From positions 89,222,753 to 89,286,752 of the forward strand of contig NC_035448.2 in the NCBI RefSeq assembly GCF_002127325.2: a stretch of DNA of 64,000 bases. Reading direction: 5' to 3'. The stretch comes from Helianthus annuus (lineage: Eukaryota; Streptophyta; Magnoliopsida; Asterales; Asteraceae). Position 1 is the stretch's first letter; each line of letters begins with the position of its first letter. Under the pieces are notes generated by a model. The model was given only the letters and a program-made list of their open reading frames with translations, ran no database searches and was not told the DNA's origin. A program made the position numbers and the translations under genes. Positions 20,962 to 33,079 of this stretch are shown here, piece by piece.

Positions 20962-22703
20962 ACAAAGCTTGCGGAGTTGTAACTGGTTAATTTTAATTGG
21001 ATGCGTTCGTTTTCGATTTTCGCTTCTTGGAATTGAAGCTTCAGATTAGCAATTTCATCCAATTGTTTGTTTATTAATTCCTCTTTCACCCTTAACACAC
21101 CCGACAGTTGAACATTTTCTTTTGTTGATTTCCCATTTCGATCATCCGAATCTTTAACCGTTCGCTTAAGCTTCTCAAAATTTTCAGTGATGTGACGATT
21201 TTCAAGAATGAGTTTTTCATTTTCTTTCTTAGTTCTTTCTATGTCACTTTTATCACTTTCAATTTTTTCAGTTAATTCTTTTGCACGATCGTTTGAAGCT
21301 TTTAGCAATTTATCCCGGTTTAGGATTTGGTTTTCAACCCCTCTGACCCTTTTTTTCAGATCTTCAACCTTTTTGTTGTTGAGATAAGCGATAGTACTAC
21401 AATCTTTGCAGTTTTTCTTGCAATTCTTGCAGTCACTTTCGCTTTTCTCTTTCTTACCTGACACTACATTCGTGTTAATCTGACTGACCTGGCCGTTTGA
21501 CTCAGTTCCAGAACTAGAATCTACCTCCAGTTCTTTTGCAGCTAGAACTTTGTCCGCCATTTTCTTCAGATTTTCGGCTGTGAGTTCCTGTGATGTGTCT
21601 ATTAATCCATCATCGATCTTCTTTTCTCAATTTCACCTTTTCTTCTTTCTCTTCCACTTTCTTTTCACTTTCACCCCACCATTCTCTTTGTCTAGCTTCC
21701 TCTTCTTCAGCATATTGCTGAATGATTGCATCAACACTGAGTGAATTTGGATCGATTGCGATATTACCTTGAGGATCAAGGTAACATTCTCTGTCTGGAT
21801 CCCACCTTTTAGCCCTTTTTGCTTCTTTGTAAATGGTATAGATTTTGCTTACTTTTGTTTGGGCTTTCATTCTTCTGTTCACAAACTTTTCTTCTTCTGT
21901 TCTTGTATCTTTGAACGGAACAATCTTTCCTGCTGCGAATGCATAACCAACTGCATCTTCTTCAGGCAATATCTCACTCCAGTCGTATCCCTCATCATCA
22001 TGAATGACTGCTAGAGCTCTTGACTTTTCCTTATCTTTTTCTTCAATCTGCTTCAGCCTTGGAGGTTCTGATTTGTTCTGATGGTAAATGGCTTTCTTAT
22101 AGTAATCTTCTCGGAACGGATTAGCAGACTCATCAGCATACTCGTTTCTGCACTCTCGTTTAAAGTGACCTTTTTGTTTGCATTTGAAGCATGTCACTTT
22201 AGACTTATCGAAACCCAATTTGGTAGATGGACCACCAATTGTTTTCCTGCCAGTTATTTCCATGAAACGCTGTGCTCGACGAACAGCACTAGCCATAGCC
22301 CAACGAATATCAATTAGCTCCATTTCTTCAGGATCTATTTGATCGTAATCTTCCTTCGTCAGGTTGGTGTTACCTATCTTCCCAGCTACTAACCCTTCAT
22401 ATAACTCCAATACAGATGCTAAGAAAATCATCTGTTGTTTCGCTGATTCCTCACTGAAATTTTGACCAGTTTTCAAATCAACAGCGATATTACATTGAAA
22501 GACATTCTTTGGTGCAGTTTGCTGTTGGTTTGATGTGCTTGAAGATGGTCCTTGACTTGTAGTGTTGGAAGACATTCCCCCATGAAAACCACTGTGTGAG
22601 GTCTCTTGATTCTTTGGTTGTGAACTTTCTGCAGTGAAGGCTGTTTTCGGAGATCCTGTCTTTTGAATCAAGCTCTTTGGATAATAAAGTTCCACATTTT
22701 GTT
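20962..22703 (-). pseudogene. Copia-1 gag, middle part with first zinc knuckle and coiled coil
   Basis: Reading leftwards from 22695, 361 codons run from a Ser/Gln-rich segment through the capsid-nucleocapsid border (ELIDIRWAMASAVRRAQRF) to the zinc knuckle CFKCKQKGHFKREC (about 22150-22190), then a charged segment. A frameshift between 21610 and 21640 leads into 21560-20967, a Lys/Glu-rich coiled coil with a Cys cluster (CKNCKKNCKDC). That frame runs into the inserted solo LTR at 20961 and stops at 20919. The right edge, 22687-22703, is the LINE-1 TSD. Confidence 0.88.
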
Positions 22704-22908
22704 TTTTTTGGGTAAAGGGTTACCCCGGTGAATTTTATAAACGAAATAAGCACAAAATGTGCAACTGAAGTGTTACACCCCGAAACCTTGGCATACCAAG
22801 GTAAATACAGAACAGCCAAACAAACAAAAACAACCCAAATAAAGACAACCAACCAACTAAACAACCCAGCTCAACAGAGCAACAAAAACACAAAGAAAAC
22901 TCTACACA
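22704..22908 (-). other. LINE-1 3' UTR and tail
   Basis: Non-coding sequence follows the ORF2 stop. It ends on the element strand with ACCGGGGTAACCCTTTACCC and a short A run. The same end is found at the left border of LINE-2 (60311-60341), so both belong to related families. Confidence 0.85.
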
Positions 22909-25900
22909 TCAGCCTGGATCGATGACCATGTTCCCACTAGGAATCTGCCATTTCTCTAACAATCTTCGAATGCTCGGATGCCACTTGAACTTGAATGACA
23001 AGAGGCGCAGTCTAACCGTTCGAATGATTTCGCGAGCAATGACCATCTCCGTACGGTGACTTCTAGAGAAGAGCCTATTATTTCTTTCCTGCCAAACAAA
23101 ATAAGAAGCAGCTGACAATACCAAGCGGCTGATAATATTCTCGAGAACCTGCATGTTCGAGTTCTGATTCATCCAAGACAAAATTTCGGCCCAAGAACCA
23201 TTAACACTATTCATATTCGTCCATGTCTTAACGTTATTCCAAACCTGTAAAGCAAACGAGCATTCAAAGAATAGGTGATCCCTAGAATCTCTATCATGGT
23301 AACACAACGGGCAACACATGAGGTTTAAATTCGTGGCACTACCAGCTTCCCAAACGGATAATCTATCCTGCGTCTTCAGTTTATTCCGAATAACAAGCCA
23401 CAGATGGAACGAGTACCTAGGGATACAATGTTTGAACCAAACCATATTAACCCAAGACACTAAGCTTTCACGCTGTCGAATATTGTTCCAAACCTCCCAA
23501 GAAGAAAAATGACAAGAATTGCCATCAAGATCCTTCCAAACCAGCCGATCCTGCCTATCAAGAAACGTTGGAACTTGAATATTGATTAGAACAGGAAATA
23601 AATCATACCACGCTGACGGCCATTTCCATTCACCATTGGCCGAAACCAAGTCAGCAACCGAGGACTGAAGATGAAAACCTGCATTAGAAATGCGTCTCGG
23701 GCTGATAAAACGGCTCAAAGGACACTGATTACACCACATGTCATTCCATATGTTTGTTTGCGATCCATTGCCAATAGACTTCCACAAGTGAGGGCGGATT
23801 AAGCTACGGATTGCAAGTAGCTTCCTCCATCCCCAAGTCATACAACCCCGGCCCGGGACCTCCCAGAAACTCCTACCTTTCAGCTTATACATGTGGATCC
23901 ATTGAACCCAAAGTGAGTTCCTGTTAGTAAGAATACTCCAAACATGCGTAGAAAGAAGGGCCTTGTTAACATCAGAAATACTTCTAACACCCAATCCCCC
24001 CTCGTACTTGGGAAGACAAACAACCTTCCAAGCCACTTTAGCCTTAGCAGACAGATGGGTAGAACCAGACCAAAGAAAAGCACGCATACACCGCTCAAGA
24101 TCAGTCACAATTTTAACTGGCAACATAAACACGGTCGCCCAATAAATGTGCATAGCTGAGAGAACTGAGTTCACCAACTGAAGTCTACCCGCAAAAGATA
24201 GAGATCTCGTCATCCAATTGTCAATCTTCTTCTCCATTTTATCAACTAAACTTTTGCAGTCTTTATAAGCAAGCTTTGTTGAAATTAACGGCACACCCAA
24301 ATAACGAACCGGGAGAGAACCCTCTTGGAAAGGCATAATCTGGAGAATTTCCTGTTTAATAGGCCGAGGAACATTGCCAAAATAAACGGTACTTTTCGGC
24401 AAACTTGGAACTAAACCCGAGACATTTGTAAACATCTGAAGAGTGTCCCTTAGAATTTTAACCGAAGCCGCATCCCCATTAGCGAATAAAAACAGATCAT
24501 CAGCAAACAACACGCTAATTATCTTCTGTTTTTTGCAAAAACGATGGAACCGAAACGCGTTACTAGAATAGGCTGCCTTCTTAAGTAACAACGTGAGAAC
24601 CTCCATGACAAGAGTAAATAGATAAGGGGATATAGGATCACCCTGCCTGAGCCCTCGTTTACCCTTGAAATACCCGTATAGATTCCCGTTAATGCTCAGC
24701 GAATAAGAGACACTCGTAACACAAGACATGATCCATTTAACCATTCTTTGGTGAAAACCGAAAGCATGTAAAATATCCTCAAGAAAAGACCAGCTCACCG
24801 TATCATAGGCCTTTTGAATATCAATTTTAAAAGCACATCTGGGCGGGCCTACGTTTAAGTGATAATTGTGCATAAGCTCTTGGGTAAGGAGAATATTATC
24901 TGTGATTTTCCTACCCGGGACAAAGGCAGACTGATTAATGTCAACAAGATACTCCAAACTACCTTTAATTCTGTCCGTGAGAATTTTACTAATGCACTTA
25001 TAAATAACGTTACAGCAAGAAATCGGCCTATAATCCGTCACTGCGTTAGGAGACGGATTTTTCGGCACCAAGGCAATGATGGTGTGATTAATTTGCTGAA
25101 GAAGCTTACCGTTATCAAAGAAATCCAAGACAGCTTTTGTAACTTCGTCACCCACTATATCCCAAGAGTTTTTGAAAAACGCAGAAGTGTAACCATCTGG
25201 CCCCGGGGCTTTATTGACACCTATGGAAAACATAGCACTTTTGACCTCCTCCCGAGTAACCTGTCTAACCATATGGCTAGCAACATTCGCGTCAAGAACA
25301 TTAGTAAAGCAATCATGATCCGTCAATTTGATAACTTGGTCCTGTGTACCCAAAAAACTTGAGTAATGGGAGACCATGACACCCATAACATCATTACCAA
25401 TAAATCGGTTCCCATGAACATCTTGAATACTATGGATCTTGTTATTAGCATTCCTCATTTTAACACAATTATGAAAGAATTTCGTATTCGAGTCACCTGC
25501 AGCAAGCCATTCTGCCTTGGATTTTTGCTTTAGAAAACACTCCTCGTCGTAGGACACAGTATTGAATTCCTGAATACACCTAGCTTCAGATTCACGAAGA
25601 TCCAGGTCCAAAGGATTCGCGTCAATAGCCTTTTGGATATCGTCCAACTTTACCCTAAGCTCCTTAACACGGCTATGCAGATTACCCTGAGCAAACAGAA
25701 GCCGTCTCAACGGAGACTTGAGAGCCGACAACTTCTTAACCACTGAAAACATAGTTTTCCCCGGAATCACCTTTGCCCATTCTTTTGCAACACAAGGGAT
25801 AAAGCCCTCCTTACTTGCTAGAAAGTTAGCAAACTTGAAGGGTTTTGGCCGATTGTGGTTGAACGGAGACAAATGTAGAATGCAAGGCGAGTGGTCCGAT

Positions 25901-26588
25901 ACTCGATACGGATGGAAATGAACATAAGCATCTGGAAACGAGTCAAGGAACTGAGTGTTGCTCATAACTCTGTCAATTTTCTTTAACACCCCTACACCAT
26001 TTTCGGCTTTTGGTTCCATGTGTATCGCAACCCATGACTCTTAATATCAGAGAGTTGATTATGTTGCACACAATCATAAAACTCCCTCATCCCAATCGGA
26101 ATTGCAGAAGGCCCGACTAGGTAGTCATCCATTGAAAGAGCCGAATTGAAATCCCCAAGCACCACCCACGGTCTGTCATGAATAAAACACTTGTGCTTAC
26201 ATAAGTCGTCCCAGAGAGCCCTTCTATCTTGGTATTTATTTTCAGCATAAACAAACGAACAAAAGAACACTTTATTATTAGACTTAGTACGAATTTGCAC
26301 ATGTAACACTTGATCCGATTGAGCTATCACCATAAGGTCCAACAGATCCTTATTCCAGCCAACAATGATCCTAGTCCCTCTAGCACAGCAAAAGCCATTG
26401 GAAGTCCAATCCCACAACCTAAACACCCCTTTACAAACTCTATCAAGAGTGGTGACATTAACATGAGACTCTAAAACAGCACATACTTGAAGCCGATTTT
26501 CAGATACAAGATGACGAACCTCTCTTTGTTTCAGGGGAAGGTTCAATCCCCTTATATTCCAGACACCAATACTATCCATGGACACCAT
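22909..26588 (-). pseudogene. LINE-1 ORF2: endonuclease-reverse transcriptase with one frameshift
   Basis: The first part (26588-25992) is an APE-type endonuclease: WNIRGLN at the start, the catalytic LESHV, then WVVLGDFNS. A one-base frameshift near 26000-26020 moves the frame. The second part (26019-22909, 1036 codons) opens with the endonuclease end SDHSPC. It continues with the RT, including KAPGPDGY, the KIDIQKAYD region, RQGDPISPYLF and the catalytic FADD at residues 505-508 (about 24496-24507). The C-terminal zf-RVT domain has a Cys/His cluster (CCPLCYHDRDSRDHLFFEC). There is no RNase H domain. Apart from the frameshift I see no other lesion. Confidence 0.93.
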
Positions 26589-28032
26589 CTAAACCGGGAG
26601 TGCTTGCCCCCTCAGATTTTTTATCACTAGTTCCAGCACACATAAATTCAGCCGTCTCAGTTGTGTTTTGCCGCACAAATTCATCTACTAGTGGCCTATC
26701 CTCTTGACTATTGCTCGTACTCGGAACCCCATCAGCCATACTATCCAGGACCGAAAAAGAATTCCTCAAATTCAGATCACGCTTGTTACCTTCCTGATTA
26801 ACCTTATCCACATGCCGATCTCCATTAACGCCCTTTGTGCCAGATGGTTCCGGACCTGCATGGATATTCTTTGGTCTATAAACAACTCTAGCCTTCTGCT
26901 TCTTTTGAGGAAATCCGTGTCTTGCCACTTTCCTAGTATCGGTAACAAAACCCTCTTCATCGGTTGTAACTTGCTTCGGCTTAACATTAACAGATTTAGG
27001 ACACTTCGCATCCGAATGACCAAATAAACAACAAGCCGCACACCTATGAGGTTTCCACTCATATTCAACGTCCACTCTTTCCATCAGATAACCTTCTTCA
27101 TCTAGTTTAGGGATAGCAAGAACAATGTGATCTTTTAATTCATTATCAGCCGAAATCTCTATCATTGCACGAGCAAAACTTGTTCTGCCCCAATTTTCAG
27201 CACACATATCAGCCGTGTAGGCATCAAGTCGTTTTGGAATCCCTAGCTTCGACGCTAATAGACTAAGCCCCTCATCGGTATACACAGCAAGAGGAACATT
27301 ATGAAACTTAATCCAAACCGGCACCGTTTTAATCCCATCCTTTTTCAAGCTAACTGAGGGAGTCCAAATATTTAAGAATAACGGGATTTTCCTAATGAAC
27401 CAAGGACCACCTTCCAACACACTTAACATACCTTCTTTGGTGTCAAATTTGAAAAAGAAAAAGCCGCCCGCATTCATCATGAGTTTTGAGAATCCAAACT
27501 TCGCCCACACATTCTTTGCGTAATATTCTACTACCGGAAACGGAAGCCTATTACCCAAGAAATATCCGTACAGAACATTCTCAAGTTTATCCTGGGCCTT
27601 CTTGATCACTTCTTTTGGTATCACCACATCCGCATCATCTCTAGTTTCCATCGGCTTCATAAGCCTGAAATTAATCTCTCTTTTGTTCCGGGAAGATGAC
27701 TTTAGCTTGTCCGCATAGGAGATTGGTATTGCCGACTCATCATGCTGAAGATTACCCATAGGTTGAACTGGAACAGTGATCTTTTCTAATTCATCAATAA
27801 CATTTATGACATTTGAATCTTTCTGCACCACAACCCTACGTGGAAACAAAGGATTCCCATCGATCTTTAATGGTTTACTAAATAATGACGGCTGATCATG
27901 CAGACCATGCATGTTACTTGAACCCTTAGATGAAATAAAAACATCCTGATGCATCTTTTCCGAGAATGATTGAAACCCTAGACTCTCCAAATCGTTATCC
28001 CGATTACCATCCATATCCAAGGGCGTAGACAA
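26572..28032 (-). CDS. LINE-1 ORF1: DUF4283 and zinc-knuckle RNA-binding protein
   Basis: It is intact, with 486 codons. Residues about 135-290 match the DUF4283 domain common in plant LINE ORF1 (YGYFLGNRLPFPVVEYYAKNVW, GGFFFFKFDTKEGM, GPWFIRKIPLFL in turn). It is followed by the CCHC-like knuckle CAACCLFGHSDAKC near residue 330. A basic, disordered tail follows. The product should coat LINE RNA in the ribonucleoprotein. The stop codon lies just inside the ORF2 start, an overlap usual for such elements. Confidence 0.92.
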   Translation of the reverse strand: MSTPLDMDGNRDNDLESLGFQSFSEKMHQDVFISSKGSSNMHGLHDQPSLFSKPLKIDGNPLFPRRVVVQKDSNVINVIDELEKITVPVQPMGNLQHDESAIPISYADKLKSSSRNKREINFRLMKPMETRDDADVVIPKEVIKKAQDKLENVLYGYFLGNRLPFPVVEYYAKNVWAKFGFSKLMMNAGGFFFFKFDTKEGMLSVLEGGPWFIRKIPLFLNIWTPSVSLKKDGIKTVPVWIKFHNVPLAVYTDEGLSLLASKLGIPKRLDAYTADMCAENWGRTSFARAMIEISADNELKDHIVLAIPKLDEEGYLMERVDVEYEWKPHRCAACCLFGHSDAKCPKSVNVKPKQVTTDEEGFVTDTRKVARHGFPQKKQKARVVYRPKNIHAGPEPSGTKGVNGDRHVDKVNQEGNKRDLNLRNSFSVLDSMADGVPSTSNSQEDRPLVDEFVRQNTTETAEFMCAGTSDKKSEGASTPGLDGVHG

Positions 28033-28310
28033 TAATCAGTAAGCTGAATCATGCAAAAACAAACGAACAGAAAGAACAATACCCGGAGCGATTGGAGGAC
28101 AAACCCTAGCCGAAAGCAAGAAACGAAAAAACCCTAAAATCAACTTCAAAAGATTAGTGACCAAGGTAGAAGTCTAGAAACCTTACTCAGAAGGATCGAC
28201 AACACCTCAATACCTAACCCAGATCGATTGAAACTAGGATTGGAAGATCAAGAAACTAGGGTTTTAGATGTGTCGCCCAAATCGCCTAGAGTACCAGAGA
28301 AAAGCCATGT
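28033..28310 (-). other. LINE-1 5' UTR
   Basis: About 280 bp lie between the 5' end of the element (28310) and the ORF1 ATG. They contain several AAACCCTA-type stretches. The gag-like frame that covers 28248-28310 is simply the host gag reading into the LINE. Confidence 0.8.
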
Positions 28311-28327
28311 AAGTTCCACATTTTGTT

Positions 28328-29099
28328 GATATAACGAGTGATTGACTTTATGTGTTTTCTTTATTTCGAGCTCATGACTCTCAAGTTTCTCTATCAGCAA
28401 ATCAACTGTTAGAACATTTGGCTGGATTGTATTCTTGATCATCATAGCGAAGTATTGCCAATCCATTTCGTCTGGCAAAGAATCAAATAACTTGTCTACA
28501 AGCTCTTCTTGAGTAAACACAATCCCATGCCTGGCCAACTCTAGCTTTAGATGCCCGAAACGTTCAACCATTTTTGGAACAGACTCATTTTTAAGACATC
28601 CGAACAGATCAAATTCTTTTTTTAGCAGTTTCTTTTTGTTTTTAATGATTTCTGCAGTACCGACACATTTCTTTTGTAATTTTTCCCAAAGATCCTTTGC
28701 GTTTGAATACTCAATCAGTGAGATTATATCTTCTCTCACTGATTGGTTAATCAAAGCTATACATTTTTTGTTCAGCCACAAAGTATTCAATCTCTTCACT
28801 TTCTGACATGTTTTCAAAGTCTTCTCTTCCATTGTTAAAACCGTTTTTAAGCTTTTCCAACTGGGGTATGCGAAGGCTTTCAACCATTCCTCGAATCGTT
28901 TTGCCCACCGATTATAATCTTCAATTGCTAACAGCTTTGGTGGCTTATTATAGGTTCCATAAGCGCTTTCCACACTAAGTGCATCAGACAACGTCTTTCT
29001 CATACTTGGAGTATTCTCATTTGTTCGGTTTGTAGAATCATTTCCACTCTCACCAGCAAATGCATACATTTCACTGAAAGGGTTCATGAATTCTTCCAT
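28328..29099 (-). pseudogene. Copia-1 gag, N-terminal part
   Basis: The start is ATG 29099 (MEEFMNPFSEMYAFAG), preferred over the in-frame ATG ten codons upstream, which lies in the leader. It contains the UBN2-type gag core: RWAKRFEEWLKAF, NAKDLWEKLQKKC, LFDSLPDEMDWQYFAMM. The frame is intact to the LINE-1 insertion, and the sequence resumes at 22703 in the same frame. Together with 20967-22703 and 4694-6078 it makes a gag of roughly 1000 residues, long for Copia but normal for Sirevirus-type elements. Confidence 0.9.
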
Positions 29100-29850
29100 T
29101 TTAAAGTACCTGAAATGTTTATCAAACACTTAGTAAAATTTTTGATCTTAAGGATGTAAACACAAAGACACTTGGATCGAATGGCTCGTTCGATCGATCA
29201 GCACACACACAATTGGCTGGCTCGTTCGATCGAATGGCTCGTTCGATCGGCTGACAGACGAAAATGTGCAAACAGTACAATTTCTGTTCGATCGAGTGGT
29301 GTATTCGATCGGCTAGCAACAATGTTGTCCGATCGATTTGCTTGTTCGATCAGCTAACACTATCTAACTGAAAATATCTGAACGGTTATGTAAACAGAAT
29401 GATGACGTCAGCAAGTATATGAATCAGCTAGGTCGTTCGACCGGCTGACATCAGCAAACATGAACAGTTTTCCATAGATTTTGATCAATTTGAACAAGTT
29501 TTAGGTTGAATCTAATTGTGAAAATTTGTAGGATTGTAATTCTAATGATTGCGAATCGATCTATAGCAGTTTTGTTAAATTTTAACCGTAAAATCACTCT
29601 GAATTTTAAGTTTTTCCGATTTTAAGATGTAAAAGTGAAAAATAAAGCTAGATCTGAGAAGAGAATAGAAGAATCGGTCAAATTTCCGGTGAAATTTGAG
29701 TTGAATCGGTAGATATAACAAATTTCCGGCGAAATTTGTCTCTGAAACAGCAAACACGGCTTGAATTCCGGTGAATTCGTCTTTGAATCAATAAGAACAA
29801 CTCAAATTCCGGTGAATTCGTCTTTGTAGGTCTCGATTCAGCTTCCTAAA
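29100..29850 (-). other. Copia-1 leader with GATCGA/GGCT repeats
   Basis: This is the untranslated stretch between primer site and gag. At 29170-29360 it holds about eight copies of a CGTTCGATCG plus GGCT or AGCT motif, also represented in the LTR (30136-30240). The rest is AT-rich with repeated AATTCCGGTGAATT-like segments (29680-29820). No gene. Confidence 0.75.
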
Positions 29851-29862
29851 GCTCTGATACCA
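29851..29862 (-). promoter_or_regulatory. Copia-1 primer binding site (initiator tRNA-Met)
   Basis: The reverse complement reads TGGTATCAGAGC, two bases inside the 5' LTR, which is the plant iMet primer site. Confidence 0.93.
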
Positions 29863-29864
29863 CT

Positions 29865-30369
29865 TGTTGGTCCCTCGGATGGGATCTTCTTGTTCGAAAA
29901 CGTAGTTGAATCGTAAGAGATTAATGCGCGGATTTCATGTAATCACATAGCAGATATACAAAGACAATATTCTACTCTGAATCACCGTTTGATATTCTAT
30001 TGAATGATGTGAAAGTGTACAGGAACCAGAAAGAACTCAGACTTACAAAAGGTATCTAGAAAGTGAAAGTGTCAAAAGGTTCTAAATAAACTGACCGAAC
30101 AGCTATTTATAGGCAAGGACAGAATAAGAGAGTGCTGGTCGATCGGCTGGGCTAGCCGCTCGGCTGACAATGCTAACCGATCGAACAGCCTACTCGATCG
30201 GCCGGGCTATCCGATCGGCTGGGCTAGCCGATCGGCTGGCAGCATTAGCACTTAACAAAAACTTCACCGTATCCTGTCCTGCTTTACATACAAACATACA
30301 AAACATATACACAACTATAAAAAATATGACTACATGTTGACGGAAGCTACAGACGTTATTGCACTAACA
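29865..30369 (-). repeat. Copia-1 5' LTR
   Basis: It is 505 bp and begins TGTTAGTGC and ends ACCAACA on the element strand. A TATA-like CCTATAAATAG is at about 30102-30112. Upstream of it (30136-30240) lies a cluster of GATCGGCTGG units, including the perfect palindrome AGCCGATCGGCT at 30226-30237. The following 5 bp (TGTTA) would be the TSD; its partner is outside the window. Confidence 0.88.
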
Positions 30370-30781
30370 TGTTATAAACGATTACTATATGCGTTCTCAT
30401 GACCAAACCTATTACAAGTAAGCCAATATGGAATTCTGGTTACAATAATAAACTCGAAAGAAGATCCAATAAAATAGAAATAAGGAAACAAGAGCGAGAA
30501 AGAGGCGTTACAAATTAGGGAGAGTATCAAAATACCAAATGACTGGGGCATTTCACTAGATAAAGTAAAGCATGCTTCATCTCCCATTTTCCTAGTAATA
30601 TCATAGTACCAAATGACTCAGGAATTTCTTGGACTTGTAGTCCCTTCAAGGAGGTGAAAAATTAAGTTTGCCAATTGTATTCGCGGTAAAAACAAACACC
30701 ATCTACACTTGTTTCTAGTTTTAATGACAAGATCCAATTACAACATATTGAGATAGAAGAAAGGATTATCTTCAAGAGTGA

Positions 30782-31298
30782 TTAGACCTTCAGGGAGCTC
30801 CTTTTCCGGCAAACTGATCTACACTTGTTTCTGGTTCCTTTTCCAACCTCTTGTCCCTTATCATATGTAAGTATAACATGTTGTCCAACCTTGAATTTAG
30901 AACGCTTTTCAGGGACCACAACTGTCTCTTCGGTTCTTGAAACTGATCTCCTTCGATCTATCCTGTGGGTCAGTTGGGATGTAGATGGAGACGGATCCTA
31001 ATCTTCATCCAGAAGATTCTCCGGTGAATTTGGGTCTGGCCCTGACTCACTTTCTTTTTCAGGCAAAGCCTTCTCCTCATCAGAATGTACGCGAGCAACC
31101 TTGAATTTAGAACGCTTTTCGGGGACCACAACGGTATCTTTGGTTCTTGAAACCGATCTCCTGCGATCTTTCCTGTGGGTCAATTGGGATGTAGATGGAG
31201 ACGGATCATAATCTTCATCCAAAAGATTCTCCGGGGAATTTGGGTCTTGCCCCCACCAATCACTTAAAAATCCATCAGCTGCATCACACCTACACCAA
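30782..31298 (-). pseudogene. Unrecognised gene with duplicated PENLLDEDYDPSPST module, copy A
   Basis: The reading starts after an intron-like ...TTGGTGTAG near 31298 (DAADGFLSDWWGQDPNSPENLL) and ends at TAA 30782-30784. It contains two tandem copies of a ~50-residue module, DPNSPENLLDED, then PSTSQLTHRK, then RRRSVSRT, then VVVPEKRSKFKV. A short tail, GQHVILTYDKGQEVGKG, follows. A TAG replaces the Tyr codon of the second module (at about 31000). A possible first exon (MLEEKRRCDLR) lies at about 31950-31985. I do not recognise the family; the basic patches and acidic run suggest a nuclear protein, without proof. Confidence 0.55.
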
Positions 31299-32338
<1,040 letters not shown>

Positions 32339-32340
32339 GA

Positions 32341-33079
32341 TAACTTGTATGCATTCTGATTTTAATAGAAAGATGATGCCACCTCACATAAAAAAAATAT
32401 ATTGAGGAGAGCGCAATATTTCCATACCCAAATCGTTATCAGATCACGTGTCCCACTAACTCGGCCATTTTGTTTCTACCTTATTTTTTATTGTCCGATG
32501 TTGGAACTCTAATCATATCCATCTAAAACCTGTTTGTAAGCCGGTAAACAATCGAATCTTCATAAATGGTCGAAGTTGACAAATTTTGAAAGTTAAAGAT
32601 CTAATATTGAACAATTTTGAAACTTTCAAAATTTTGACGATTGGTAGTTGAATGAATGTTGGTCTCCCATGTGTGTCATCAGTTAATACTGTATAAATCA
32701 ATCCTTAGTGAGGTTTTCAGTTGAAAATTCTCTAAGATTGATTAAAACCCTAGCGATTGTTCTCATTACGCGTTTAGCTTTCTCGTGTGTGCAGATGTAG
32801 CATTCAAGCAAGCTATAGGCAAATAGAACGTGTCAGAGGACAAGCTATGAATTAACGACACAACATGGATGCAATCAGTGGATCAAGATGATCAAGATAA
32901 TCAGGTTGCAGTTGACCACTCATCAAGACTGAGGATCTAAAGCTTTGAAGATCAACAGATTCACAAGCTACATTCAAGGGGGAGTTTGTTGATGCACCTA
33001 CTGTCTGTGATAAGTGAAGATGTTCTCAAGATCCATCAGTGTGAAATCGAACATCATGAGCATCATCCAAGGGGAAGTT
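32341..33079. other. Unassigned sequence, right part probably Copia internal DNA
   Basis: There is no credible ORF. From about 32700 it resembles the non-coding end of a Copia element. It holds purine tracts CAAGGGGGAG (32976-32985) and CCAAGGGGAAG (33067-33077), each followed closely by TTTGTTGA. The part 32341-32700 is unassigned. Confidence 0.4.

Larger units (their letters stand above)
22704..28310 (-). mobile_element. LINE-1: near full-length L1-type non-LTR retrotransposon
   Basis: It is about 5.6 kb, minus strand, and lies between two copies of the 17-bp TSD AAGTTCCACATTTTGTT (22687-22703 and 28311-28327). The 3' end is at the left: a T6 run (poly(A) on the element strand) preceded by the tail GGGGTAACCCTTTACCC, which LINE-2 shares. 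ORF1 (28032-26572) and ORF2 (26588-22909) overlap by 17 bp. ORF2 has a one-base frameshift. It inserted into Copia-1 gag; removing the element and one TSD copy restores the gag frame across the junction. Confidence 0.95.
1..30369 (-). mobile_element. Copia-1: Sirevirus-type Ty1/copia retrotransposon, 3' end off the window, interrupted by nested insertions
   Basis: The 5' LTR is at 29865-30369 and the primer site at 29851-29862. Gag starts at 29099, and pol runs leftwards to 1102. The 3' LTR is not in the window, because nothing in 1-1100 matches the 5' LTR. The element's own sequence is 1-6078, 20967-22703 and 28328-30369. The rest is inserted DNA (6079-20961 and 22704-28310). Domain order is gag, protease, integrase, RT, RNase H, which is the Copia order. 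The long gag with two zinc knuckles, and more than 1 kb of sequence after pol, fit the Sirevirus lineage. The coding region has several stops and frameshifts, so it is a dead copy. Confidence 0.9.

Noticed and set aside
30372..30587. Frame MGDEACFTLSSEMPQ..., repeated at 34767-34982
   Set aside because: It is conserved only as part of the duplicated unit. It lies downstream of the candidate gene on the same strand and is most likely 3' flank; no family is recognised.
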